A stretch of DNA of 33,566 bases. Source: DAITBA01 sp036824005. Lineage in GTDB: Bacteria > Pseudomonadota > Gammaproteobacteria > Burkholderiales > Rhodocyclaceae. The notes beneath the pieces are model-generated. The model made no database searches, had not been told where the DNA came from, and worked only from the letters and a program-made list of their open reading frames with translations. The translations under genes and the position numbers were made by a program. Below, piece by piece: positions 25,204 to 33,517 of this stretch (position 1 is the stretch's first letter; the number at the start of each line of letters is the position of its first letter). Location of the stretch: positions 1 to 33,566 of the forward strand of contig DAITBA010000029.1 in NCBI GenBank assembly GCA_036824005.1. Reading direction: 5' to 3'.

Positions 25204-26958
25204 CTACACCTTGACCTTCACATAGCGGCCGGGCGCGGGCTCGATGGGTCGGTACTTGGCATTACCCGGCTTCTTCGGCGCGGCTTTCTTGCCGCCGCTG
25301 CGCTGGCCCAGCCATTCGACCCAGTGCGGCCACCAGCTGCCCTTGCGCTCCGAAGCGCCGGCCAGCCACTCCTCCGGCGTAAGACTCGCCGCCGCATCCT
25401 CGTTCACCCAATAGCTGCGCCGGTTCTTCGACGCCGGGTTGATCGAGCCGGCGATATGGCCGCTCGCCGCCAGCGCAAACGTCGTCGGGCCGCCGAGGAT
25501 CTTGCGCGAGAGATAGGCGGCGTTCCAGAGCACGAGATGGTCTTCGCGCGCCGCCATGAGGTAGGCGGGCACGTCGATCTTGCCCAGATCGATCTTCTGG
25601 CCGAGCATCTCCAACTTGCCCGGCACACGCAGGCTGTTGGTGAGATAGGTGGCGCGCACGTATTGGGTAAAGCATGGCCCGGCGATGTCGGTGCTGTCCG
25701 AGTTCCAGTAGAGCAGATCGAAGGGCGCCGGCTTGCCGCCCTTCAGGTAGTTGCCGGCGACATACTGCCAGATCAGATCGTTGGCGCGCAGCGCCGAGAA
25801 CACGGCGGCAAGATCGCGTCCGCGCATGACGCCGCCTTTGCCGATTGCTGCCTCGTAGGCATGCACGGTCGCCTCCGTCACGAGCGCGCCGATCTCGCCC
25901 GGCTCGGAGTAGTCCAGCAGCGAGGTCATCAGCGTCAGGCTCTCGACCGGATCCTCGCCACGCGCCTTGAGCACCGCCAGGCCCGAGCAGACGAGCGGGC
26001 CGCCGATGCAGAAACCGAGCACATTCGGTTTCTCCACACCAGTGATCTCGCGCACGACGCGCAGCGCCGTCAGCGGCCCCATTTCCACGTAGTCATCCCA
26101 AGTCAGGTGACCTTGCTCCTTCGTGGCGCTGCGCCAGGAAACGAGAAACACCGTGAATCCCTGCTCGACCACGTAGCGGACGAAGGAATTCTCCGGCTGC
26201 AAATCCATGAGGTAGTACTTGTTGATGCACGGCGGCACCATCAGGATCGGACGCTCGGCGACCTCCTTCGTCGACGGCGCGTACTGGATGAGCTGGATGA
26301 GGTCGTTCTCGAAAATCACCGAGCCAGGCGTCGTGGCGATATTGCGCCCGATCTCGAACGCGCTCTCGTCGGTCATCGACACGCGGCCCTTTTGCAGGTC
26401 CTCGAGCAGATTGCGTATGCCCGCCGTGACGCTCTCGCCCTTGCTGTCCAGCGCCGTCTTGATGAACTCGGGATTGGTCAGCGCGAAATTGGACGGCGCC
26501 ATGGCATCCACCAACAGCCGCGTCATGAACTGCATGCGCGTCTTGGCCGGACCGTCGGCGATCGGCATGGCCTCGGCGACCTGGGTCAGGAAATTGGCGT
26601 TGAGCAGATAGGCTTGGCGCAGGTAGTCGTAGGCCGGAATCTCCGACCACTCCGGGGCGCTGAAGCGACGATCGCCCGGATCGGGCTTGCCCTGTGCCTC
26701 GGCGGCAGGCGCATTGCCCGCCATGCGCTGCATCATCGTCTGCCACAACTGGGCATGCTGGGCGAGCAGATCGCGTTGCATGCTGACGAACGGTTCCGCG
26801 TCGGGCACCGGTAGGGGCATCGCCCCTGGCATCGCGGCGACGCCGGGCGAGCCGAGCAGAGACTGCTGTTTCGCGGCGAATTCCAGATACGTACGCGCCC
26901 AGGCCTGGGCGGTTTCGACGAATCCCTGGAGGAAGGCGTTGGATTGCTCCGGTGTCAT
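25204..26958 (-). CDS. phaC: Class I poly(3-hydroxyalkanoate) synthase
   Basis: 584 aa, close to class I PhaC (Cupriavidus 589). It polymerises 3-hydroxyacyl-CoA on the granule surface. The lipase-like box GFCIGG carries the nucleophile Cys317; Asp473 in REDHLV and His501 in SGHIAG complete the triad, near Cys319, Asp480 and His508 of Cupriavidus. FENDLIQLIQY and VSWRSATKEQGHLTWDDY are typical. The C-terminus is Lys/Pro-rich. AAGGGA precedes the ATG at 26958. No phaA, phaB, phaP or phaE is next door; the leftover SDR tail at 477-533 is far away. Downstream on the same strand is aceE. Confidence 0.96.
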   Translation of the reverse strand: MTPEQSNAFLQGFVETAQAWARTYLEFAAKQQSLLGSPGVAAMPGAMPLPVPDAEPFVSMQRDLLAQHAQLWQTMMQRMAGNAPAAEAQGKPDPGDRRFSAPEWSEIPAYDYLRQAYLLNANFLTQVAEAMPIADGPAKTRMQFMTRLLVDAMAPSNFALTNPEFIKTALDSKGESVTAGIRNLLEDLQKGRVSMTDESAFEIGRNIATTPGSVIFENDLIQLIQYAPSTKEVAERPILMVPPCINKYYLMDLQPENSFVRYVVEQGFTVFLVSWRSATKEQGHLTWDDYVEMGPLTALRVVREITGVEKPNVLGFCIGGPLVCSGLAVLKARGEDPVESLTLMTSLLDYSEPGEIGALVTEATVHAYEAAIGKGGVMRGRDLAAVFSALRANDLIWQYVAGNYLKGGKPAPFDLLYWNSDSTDIAGPCFTQYVRATYLTNSLRVPGKLEMLGQKIDLGKIDVPAYLMAAREDHLVLWNAAYLSRKILGGPTTFALAASGHIAGSINPASKNRRSYWVNEDAAASLTPEEWLAGASERKGSWWPHWVEWLGQRSGGKKAAPKKPGNAKYRPIEPAPGRYVKVKV

Positions 26959-27185
26959 GAACGTGTCCCTTTCCTGAGCGATTGCCGCAAGGGATGCGCC
27001 GATCGCTCAACGCATGCGTGCCCGCAAGACCGCGGCACGATCAAGGGAATATACACTCAAGGACGCGAGGCGCTATACCCGGAATTGACAAAGCGCAACA
27101 GCTCGCCTGATCGCCGTCAAATCGCAGTGCGATTTTCCGGGCCGACCGTGCCCTGCCCGGCTCGCCGGCTGCGCCCGGCAGCAGT

Positions 27186-27626
27186 TCAGCCCGGCTGGCG
27201 CAGCATCTTTTCGACTTCGCCGACGTGACGGCTCTCGGCGGCGATCTGTTGCCGCGCGTATTCCTCGAGCATCACGTCGCGCCCTTCCACCTGCCGCAGC
27301 AAATCGCCGTACAGCGCCAGCGCCCGCCGTTCATGCTCGCTCGCCTCGCGCAGGATGTCGCCGATGTCGTGCCGCTCCGTCTCCAGCAGCTCGCCGATCT
27401 TGAGCGACGGGTGTCCGCCGAGCGCCGTGATCAGCTCGCCCGCCTCCTGGGCATGCGTCAGCGACTCGTCGGCTTGCGTGCGCAGCCAACTGACGATCGG
27501 AATCCGGCTATAGCCGAACACCATGAACGAATAGTGCGTGTAGCGCACCACCCCCGCCAATTCCGCTTCCAGAATCCTGTTGAGGGTGGCGATGACGGCT
27601 TGCTGATCGATTGCTGTGGATGGCAT
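27186..27626 (-). CDS. Bacterioferritin-like / ferritin-like four-helix protein
   Basis: 146 aa, the length of bacterioferritin (E. coli 158). Residues 7-145 form a ferritin-like four-helix bundle: LEAELAGVVRY (Glu22), DESLTHAQEA (His58), EHERRALALY, and AAESRHVGEVE, in which ExxH is kept. In an ungapped comparison with E. coli Bfr, the bridging ferroxidase Glu51 falls on Ser55 and the haem-ligand Met52 on Leu56, so it may be haem-free or use an altered iron site; a gap could restore Glu54, so this is uncertain. Iron storage or peroxide protection is the likely role. It lies 93 bases behind eno on the same strand. Confidence 0.8.
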   Translation of the reverse strand: MPSTAIDQQAVIATLNRILEAELAGVVRYTHYSFMVFGYSRIPIVSWLRTQADESLTHAQEAGELITALGGHPSLKIGELLETERHDIGDILREASEHERRALALYGDLLRQVEGRDVMLEEYARQQIAAESRHVGEVEKMLRQPG

Positions 27627-27664
27627 GAACTCCTCCGGCTATCGGTTGTTCGGTTGCAGGAATG

Positions 27665-27705
27665 ACGCATGGCAGGCCCGGCGTCCGCCGCGCCCCGCCA
27701 TGCGT
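27665..27705. repeat. 9-bp inverted repeat between eno and the ferritin-like gene
   Basis: ACGCATGGC (27665-27673) and GCCATGCGT (27697-27705) are exact complements with a GC-rich 23-base centre that can pair further. It follows the eno stop directly. Lacking a T-run it may be a processing hairpin or a Rho-independent terminator of weak type. Confidence 0.4.
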
Positions 27706-27719
27706 TCGCAATGCGCGCG

Positions 27720-29009
27720 TTAGCGGATCTTGCCTTGATACTTCGCCTTCTTGCCCAGTTGCTCCTCGATGCGCAGCAATTGGTTGTACTTGGCGATGCG
27801 GTCGGTGCGCGACAAGCTGCCGGTCTTGATCTGGCCGGCGCCGGTGCCCACGGCAAGGTCGGCGATGAAGGAGTCCTCGGTCTCGCCGGAACGGTGCGAG
27901 CAGATCACGCCGTAGTCGGCTTTCTGGGCCATCTTGATGGCGTCGAGCGTCTCGCTCAACGTGCCGATCTGGTTCACCTTGATCAGGATGGCATTCGTCG
28001 CACCCATGGCGATGCCCTTGCTCAGGCGATCGGTGTTGGTGACGAAGAAGTCATCGCCGACGATCTGTATTTTCTTGCCCATGGCTTTGGTGAACTTCAC
28101 GTAGCCATCCCAGTCGTTCTGGTCCAGACCGTCCTCGATCGAAACGATCGGGTACTTCTTGCACCACCCGGCATACTTGTCCACCAACTGCTCGGCGGTG
28201 AACAGCCTGCCCGGATCGGACTTCCAGAATTTGTAGCCCTTGCGCTGCCCCTCGTCGAACAGCTCCGATGAAGCGCAGTCGAGCGCGATGGCGATCTGCG
28301 ATCCGGCCTTGTAGCCGGCGGCCGCGATCGCTTCCATGACCACGTCGAGCGCCTGGTCGTTGGTCAGGTCCGGCGCGAAGCCGCCCTCGTCGCCCACGGA
28401 AGTCGCCTTCTTCGCCTTCTTCAGGATGCTCTTGAGCGCATGGAAGACTTCGGTGATCCAGCGCAGCCCCTCGGAGAACGAAGGCGCGCCCACCGGCATG
28501 ATCATGAACTCCTGGAAGTCGATCATGTTGTCCGCATGCTTACCGCCGTTGATGATGTTCGCCATCGGCGTCGGTAGCACGAAGCTCTTGTTCCTGTGCA
28601 GTTTGCCGATGTACTTCCACACCGGCATGCCGGAGACGTGGGCACCGGCCACGCACACGCCCATCGAGGCGCCGAGAATGGCATTGGCGCCCAGACTGCT
28701 CTTGTTCTGGGTGCCGTCCAGATCGATCATGGCCTGGTCGAGGCGTCGCTGATCGAGAGGATCCTTGCCCTTGAGCAGCTTCGCGATCTTGGTATTGACG
28801 TTGTCGACGGCCTTGCCGACACCCTTGCCCAGGTAGCGCTTCTTGTCTCCGTCGCGCAGCTCGCACGCCTCGTACTCGCCGGTAGAGGCACCGCTCGGAA
28901 CCGCCGCCCGCGCCACGAAACCGTCGTCCAGCACCACATCCACCTCGACCGTGGGATTGCCGCGAGAGTCGAGAATCTGCCTGCCGATAACCTTTGTGAT
29001 TTTTGCCAT
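27720..29009 (-). CDS. eno: Enolase (phosphopyruvate hydratase)
   Basis: 429 aa, standard length. It converts 2-phosphoglycerate to phosphoenolpyruvate, Mg-dependent and cytoplasmic. Family marks in order: IGRQILDSRGNPTVEVDV, SGASTGEYEA, NIINGGKHADN, TSVGDEGGFAPDL, SIEDGLDQNDW, GDDFFVTN, and the signature LIKVNQIGTLSETL, followed by SHRSGETED. GGGAGG lies 5 bases before ATG 29009. A promoter is predicted at 29052-29081. Bacterial eno often sits with pyrG and kdsA; here it precedes the ferritin-like gene instead. Confidence 0.98.
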   Translation of the reverse strand: MAKITKVIGRQILDSRGNPTVEVDVVLDDGFVARAAVPSGASTGEYEACELRDGDKKRYLGKGVGKAVDNVNTKIAKLLKGKDPLDQRRLDQAMIDLDGTQNKSSLGANAILGASMGVCVAGAHVSGMPVWKYIGKLHRNKSFVLPTPMANIINGGKHADNMIDFQEFMIMPVGAPSFSEGLRWITEVFHALKSILKKAKKATSVGDEGGFAPDLTNDQALDVVMEAIAAAGYKAGSQIAIALDCASSELFDEGQRKGYKFWKSDPGRLFTAEQLVDKYAGWCKKYPIVSIEDGLDQNDWDGYVKFTKAMGKKIQIVGDDFFVTNTDRLSKGIAMGATNAILIKVNQIGTLSETLDAIKMAQKADYGVICSHRSGETEDSFIADLAVGTGAGQIKTGSLSRTDRIAKYNQLLRIEEQLGKKAKYQGKIR

Positions 29010-29051
29010 GTTGCCTCCCTTGCAGATCTGGTTGCTCAAAGTACCTGCAAG

Positions 29052-29081
29052 AGTATGTCCGGGCGGGGCGGGGGCGGTCAA
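29052..29081 (-). promoter_or_regulatory. Predicted sigma-70 promoter of eno
   Basis: On the minus strand, TTGACC (29081-29076), an 18-base spacer and CATACT (29057-29052) lie about 40 bases before the eno ATG. The spacer is a run of C-rich sequence. A reasonable but unproven vegetative promoter. Confidence 0.45.
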
Positions 29082-29454
29082 TGGGCACTTCGGGTTGACC
29101 GGCGGCGCGAACGTCGCGCATGTTCGACGAAGGGCCGCTCACGCGCCTGCACGGAGCCGTTCAATCTGTTACCACTATTGCATAGCCCCGGTCGAGGACA
29201 GTGCGGACATCCACGTACCGAATATCGCGCACACGTTTCAGGGGATGAAGGCGAGTCGGCAAAGACATGGTCGAACACCGACCCTTTTGCTTCTGCACCA
29301 TGCGTGGTGCGCTGCGCCCTGTCATGGTGCAACCACTGCCGCAGCCGCGCCACGATGCGAGCGCGTCGCCCATGGCAATCAAGGGCTTGCAGGATGGCGC
29401 AATGCAGCACACTTCTTGCTCGGCAACGCATGTCAATCAAGAATTCCAACAACT
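29082..29454. other. Gap without a supportable gene
   Basis: Apart from the direct repeat copy at 29256-29291, nothing recognisable was found. Open frames on both strands are composition artefacts. Confidence 0.5.
29256..29291 (+). repeat. Imperfect direct repeat, copy A
   Basis: This 36-base segment resembles 32257-32293: by eye about 29 of 38 aligned positions agree, with the core GTCGAACACCGACCCTTTTG here and GTCGAGCACGACCCCTTTTG there. The copies are in the same orientation and bracket a 3-kb block of accessory genes. Confidence 0.4.
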
Positions 29455-30432
29455 ATGCGCAGCGCCACTCGATCACCAAACCTGCCGGGGCAGGAGGATT
29501 GCCCCGAAGACGGCACGCGTCGGCTCTTCGATCACGAGGAGCGGGTGTTTTACTACGGATACTGGATCAAGACCTACCCCGTGCCGGCGGACTCCCTTCA
29601 GGCGAAGAAGCCCTTGATCGAAGCGCTGACGCGCCGTCTCTTCAACCACACCGAACATGGTCTGAACGTTCCGGGAGCGCGATTGGCGGAAGCCCGTGCT
29701 GCCTATGATGCCGAAACCGACCCGGCCAAACGCCGGGTAAAGGGCGGAATGCTGGCGGGCGCGCTGTTCAACCGGGCGACCGACATCTTCCGCCGCCTGG
29801 CGGAATTGCAGGCCGACGGCGTCGAAATCCGCTCCGATTATTTCCTGGTGCGGGAGTGCGGCCGATGCCTGCTGGAGGCGATGGAACTGGGGCGTCTCGT
29901 TCTGCACCGCAGCGGCGAGGAAGGGATCGACGAACTCTGGGGCGAGCCGTTCCGCGCCTTTTCGATCCCCGTCGAAGCGTTCTACGAAAGCCGCTACGTC
30001 AAGATCGGCCAATGCATGCGGGATATAGACCGCATCGCCGAAAGCATGATCGCCACCCTTGGGCAGGTTCCCGTGTTCGCCGGAATCGAGTCCGCAGTCC
30101 TGGAATTTGCCAAGGCCGCGCGCACCAAGGTGGAAACGCTTCGCACCGATCCAACCATCTTCGACGTATGGCCGGAGTTTGTGACCGCAGGTGAGCGCCT
30201 CGCCGGTTTCGCGCCGGCCGCGCTGCAAAGGGACGCGGAGCGCCAGTCAGGATGCCATGCACACAGCGTCGCGGACGGCACACAGCTGGTGCGCGCCGGT
30301 CGTGACCTCGTCTTTCATATCGTCCGGGCGCGCACGCCCATGCCCAAGAGCACCCGCGAGTACATCGAACGCTGCGAGTACTTTCTGCAGAACGGCCGGG
30401 TTCCGTTCATGCCGGCGCCTCTCCCTGCCTGA
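29455..30432 (+). CDS. Hypothetical protein, family not recognised
   Basis: 325 aa. Balanced composition with alternating helix-like segments supports a real globular protein: RRLFDHEERVFYYGYWIKTYPVP near 25-45, GGMLAGALFNRATDIFRRLAELQ near 102-124, ECGRCLLEAMELGRLVL near 140, and a last third with EYIERCEYFLQNGRVPF. No signal peptide, no membrane segment, no catalytic motif I can name. ATG 29455 is the nearest start before the first protein-like residues; no clear ribosome site is present, and the frame upstream is open only as the shadow of eno. It lies alone; its end abuts the mazF-like remnant. Confidence 0.65.
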   Translation: MRSATRSPNLPGQEDCPEDGTRRLFDHEERVFYYGYWIKTYPVPADSLQAKKPLIEALTRRLFNHTEHGLNVPGARLAEARAAYDAETDPAKRRVKGGMLAGALFNRATDIFRRLAELQADGVEIRSDYFLVRECGRCLLEAMELGRLVLHRSGEEGIDELWGEPFRAFSIPVEAFYESRYVKIGQCMRDIDRIAESMIATLGQVPVFAGIESAVLEFAKAARTKVETLRTDPTIFDVWPEFVTAGERLAGFAPAALQRDAERQSGCHAHSVADGTQLVRAGRDLVFHIVRARTPMPKSTREYIERCEYFLQNGRVPFMPAPLPA

Positions 30433-30599
30433 GCCGTCAAGACCCGCTTGCCCGCCATTCGTGCCGTCGCGTGCCCGATGGGCTTCGCGAAAGGGCAATC
30501 TGTGTTGTACTCGGCGGTCGTCATCGGCAGGCCGATCACGAGAGACGTGCGTTCGTTGAATGCGCGCGGCCCCGTGCTTACCAACGCTCAGCGCCGCCG
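30429..30599 (-). pseudogene. Degraded MazF/PemK-type toxin gene
   Basis: Minus-strand codons read RRR-stop-ALVSTGPRAF followed by NERTSLVIGLPMTTAEYN and TDCPFAKPIGH..AGKRVLT. This matches the middle of MazF/PemK mRNA-interferase toxins, where RRPALVLSPxAFN, the RTSLxxxxPMTT strand and NPFAVxVG are diagnostic. A TGA (30588-30590) replaces the Pro of RPALV; the N-terminal strand and the C-terminal segment are missing. It cannot make a working toxin. No antitoxin gene was recognised next to it. Confidence 0.7.
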
Positions 30600-30679
30600 G
30601 GTTTTGCCGCCGCGGACTTCTTCGACAGTGTCCATACGCCGTCTGGACCTAGTGGAAGGTGGCGTCAACGTGCGTGTCG

Positions 30680-30961
30680 TCACATGCAATGCCGGCCTCG
30701 ACCCCGGACATTTGGCGACCGAAGCGATAGGGCGCGCAATCGCCCAATCGCGCCGATAACAAGACACTCCTCGCCGCTGTGGACGGCAGCGGAATTGACC
30801 AGATCCAACAAAGAGTCGCGAGTGACCAATTCATCGAGCATCGTCTCGGTCTTCCAATTTCCGAGTTCGGCTGCAGAACGCCAATAGCTGCCATCGCGCC
30901 GCAATCGTTGCCACGACTGCCGAAACACGACTTCCTTGCATTTTGAGCATTGACCGCTCAC
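30680..30961 (-). CDS. Possible small ORF divergent from the ATPase gene
   Basis: 93 codons from a GTG at 30961. It contains CSKCKEVVF and SYWRSAAELGNWKTETMLDEL, which look protein-like, but the C-terminal third is Arg-rich and no family is recognised. Its start would be only 9 bases from the divergent ATPase ATG. It may be a remnant of a larger lost gene or of the toxin locus nearby. The rest of the 30600-30970 gap holds nothing I can support. Confidence 0.2.
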   Translation of the reverse strand: MSGQCSKCKEVVFRQSWQRLRRDGSYWRSAAELGNWKTETMLDELVTRDSLLDLVNSAAVHSGEECLVIGAIGRLRALSLRSPNVRGRGRHCM

Positions 30962-30970
30962 AATGCAAGG

Positions 30971-32197
30971 ATGTTGAGCCGAGAGCTCTTTGCCATCATC
31001 GAACGCAGGCTGCGACAACAGTCCGCCGTGGCGTTGCTCGGCCCGCGCCAGGTCGGCAAGACCACCTTGGCCCGCGCAATCGCGGCGGCCACGCCCGACG
31101 CCCTGTTCCTCGATCTCGAGCGCGAAGCCGACCGCACCCGCCTGGCGCGCGCCGATCTGTTCTTCCCTCGTCACCGCGACAAGCTCGTCGTCCTCGACGA
31201 GGTGCAGGCGATCCCCGACCTGTTCGCGAGCCTGCGGCCGGAGATCGACGCCGACCGTCGTCCCGGGCGCTTCCTGCTGCTCGGGTCGGCCAGCGGCGCG
31301 TTGCTGAGGCAATCCGCCGAGTCGCTCGCCGGGCGCGCCGCCTACCTCGAACTGACACCCTTCCAGATCGATGAAGTCGTCTCCATGGCGGATGCCGCGG
31401 CGACCGTGCAAGCGGCGACGCTCTGGTTGCGTGGCGGCTTCCCGCGCAGCTTCCTCGCTGCCGACGACGCTGAGTCGATCGCCTGGCGTACGGACTTAAT
31501 CGAGACTTTTCTTGCCCGCGACCTGCCGCAACTCGGCATCACGATTCCCGCGGAGACCCTGCGACGCTTCTGGCGCATGTGCGCCCACCTGCACGGGCAG
31601 TTGTTCAACGCCTCGCAGCTCGGCGCCTCGCTGGGCGGTATCGCCCACACGACGGTGGCACGCTATCTCGACTTGCTGGTGGACGCGATGATGCTGCGGC
31701 GGCTGCCGCCCTACTTCGCCAACGTGGGCAAACGTCTGGTGAAATCGCCCAGGGTGTATATCCGCGACAGCGGCATCCTGCACGCGTTGCTCGGCATACG
31801 CACGGCGGACGAGCTGAGCGCACACCCGATCGCCGGACCGTCTTGGGAGGGCTTCGTCATCGAGCAGATCCTTGCCGCCCTGCCACCGCTGACGACCGCG
31901 GGCTTCTATCGCACCTCGGCCGGCGCGGAACTGGACCTCGTGGTGGAGCAGGCCGACCGCCGCATCGGCGTCGAGGTCAAGCTGTCCACCGCCCCCACCG
32001 TGTCGCGCGGCTTCTGGAACGCCTGCGAGGATGTCGGCGTCAGTCATGCCTATGTCGTGGCGCCCGTGCTGGAGCCGTACCCGCTGGCGGAAAACGTGGA
32101 TGTCGTGTCACCGATGAGGCTGGCAAGCATATTCGGCGGCGACGGACCACTTTCCTTGAATTACGCCAGAGGTAAGTCAACAGAACAAACGCGATGA
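30971..32197 (+). CDS. AAA_14 / DUF4143 ATPase
   Basis: 408 aa. The N-terminal ATPase has Walker A GPRQVGKTTLA with Lys30 and Walker B LVVLDEVQ with Asp76-Glu77, then LLLGSAS (sensor). The C-terminal DUF4143 region (about 210-400) includes RYLDLLVDAMMLRRLPPY, YIRDSGILHALLGI and GAELDLVVE...GVEVKLS, the last like a PD-(D/E)xK nuclease core (ELD...EVK). The family is widespread and patchily spread in bacteria and archaea, often near toxin genes and mobile DNA; the function is unknown. I use ATG 30971; an in-frame TTG lies at 30950. It lies between a toxin remnant and a truncated ATPase, in an apparent accessory region. Confidence 0.88.
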   Translation: MLSRELFAIIERRLRQQSAVALLGPRQVGKTTLARAIAAATPDALFLDLEREADRTRLARADLFFPRHRDKLVVLDEVQAIPDLFASLRPEIDADRRPGRFLLLGSASGALLRQSAESLAGRAAYLELTPFQIDEVVSMADAAATVQAATLWLRGGFPRSFLAADDAESIAWRTDLIETFLARDLPQLGITIPAETLRRFWRMCAHLHGQLFNASQLGASLGGIAHTTVARYLDLLVDAMMLRRLPPYFANVGKRLVKSPRVYIRDSGILHALLGIRTADELSAHPIAGPSWEGFVIEQILAALPPLTTAGFYRTSAGAELDLVVEQADRRIGVEVKLSTAPTVSRGFWNACEDVGVSHAYVVAPVLEPYPLAENVDVVSPMRLASIFGGDGPLSLNYARGKSTEQTR

Positions 32198-32256
32198 GGA
32201 GCCGTGGTTCACGCGAATCGCGGCCAGGCCTTGCCGCAAGGGCGGCGCTATCGGAA

Positions 32257-32293
32257 TCAGGCAGGGAAGTAGTCGAGCACGACCCCTTTTGCT
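32257..32293 (+). repeat. Imperfect direct repeat, copy B
   Basis: Second copy of the element at 29256-29291, in the short gap between the DUF4143 ATPase gene and the convergent truncated gene. See copy A for the comparison. Confidence 0.4.
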
Positions 32294-32338
32294 CCCACAT
32301 TTTTCAGTTAGTTCACGGGTCGGGCGGCTCTATAGAGG

Positions 32339-33517
32339 TTACGTCGCACTGGAATAGAAAGGATCGAGATCGAGGATGGCGCGGCGAATCGACCGGAAAT
32401 CTGTATGAGGAACGTCTACGAATCCAGCCTTCCCATCGATGTCGACCTCAAAAAGACCGTGCGGCGCGCGGGACGTGTTGATGAGGTCAACATAGCAGCC
32501 GTAATCAAGCGCGTAGACGTTGAAGCGGCGGCCCGGGTAATCTTGCGCGGAAACCCCTTGCCGAATGACGTGTAGGACGCGTGCATCGTACAGGAAGTCA
32601 ATAAGCTCATCGTTCGCCTCCACTCCCAGGAGGAACGCTCGGGCCTGGCGGTGTTGGATAACCTCATCGATGATCCAATTCAGAAGCGCCTGGGCCTGTG
32701 GCTTCGTAGCAACCGCCTGTTGCTTGGCGCGGGTGTACCACGTACGGGCCGCTGAGCGAACGTCAGGAACCGAGATAGTGTTGTCGAGCGCCTTTTGGGC
32801 AGCGATGCCGATGATGTTGATTGCGTCGCGGGGAACTCCCTCCGCAGCGCGAACAAACTCTTCAAACGCTGGGCGCTGGGTGAATAGGGACAAGACAAAC
32901 TCGGACGACGACGCCGGCACCTCAAGCTCTTTGGTTGTCGCCACAAGGGCGCGAACGTGGCGGTGTAGCAGTTCCATAAAGAAGCGCTTGGCTAAGTCGG
33001 GGTTATTGTCAAAGACCAAGAACTCGTCCAGGCTGATGCTTGCCGCGGCGTCCGCGCCGATCTCGATGCCAATGTGTCCGACTGCAGTGTCAGAGATGCG
33101 GAAGTTGCAGCGTTGTTCGATGGCGGCAATCTTTACGGTGACGCCGCGGGTCGGAAGAATTGTTCGACGAATCAGATCAGCAAGATATGGCTGCAGATCG
33201 AGCGGAATCTCGCTCCATTCGTCAAGCACTAGCCAAAGTTGTCCTTTGGGCAGCGCCTGTACCAAGCGTTCGAATTCCCGCCCAACGGAACCAAACCGAA
33301 CTCGTAGGCGCTCCGAACCCGTGCGCGATACCCTTCGTTCTTCATTCGAATGAGCCTTCGATTCCGCCGAGAATCCTACCGTAGCCTTGATCTCCGATGA
33401 GGCCGCGGAAGCCTCCAGTTTCGATCCATCGGTGAGTGTGCTTGAGGAACTCTGAGCTTCGACCGTTTCGACGCTACCTTCTACGACGACAGTCGTTGAA
33501 GCATCGATGAAGTTGAA
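32339..33517 (-). pseudogene. ATPase-like gene, 5' part missing
   Basis: 392 readable codons to a TAA at 32339-32341. Close to the 5' end of the frame lies WLVLDEWSEIP, a clear Walker B, but no Walker A precedes it. The reading frame continues protein-like upstream (FNFIDASTTVVVEGSVE, then a Ser/Glu-rich stretch) to an in-frame TAG at 33518-33520, with no ATG or GTG start between 33265 (only a TTG) and the TAG. Downstream parts (EFLVFDNNP, GVPRDAINIIGIAAQKA and the C-terminal wing-like region) recall ORC/Cdc6- or STAND-like ATPases, but I do not assign a family. GC is visibly lower than in the rest of the window. Either truncated by a rearrangement or continued by frameshift beyond the edge. 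Confidence 0.6.

Noticed and set aside
27085..27113. Plus-strand TTGACA at 27085
   Set aside because: No -10 at suitable spacing and no plus-strand gene follows.
28596..29708. Plus-strand 370-codon frame across eno and the following gap
   Set aside because: It is antisense to enolase, whose identity is certain; the tail has no protein-like features.
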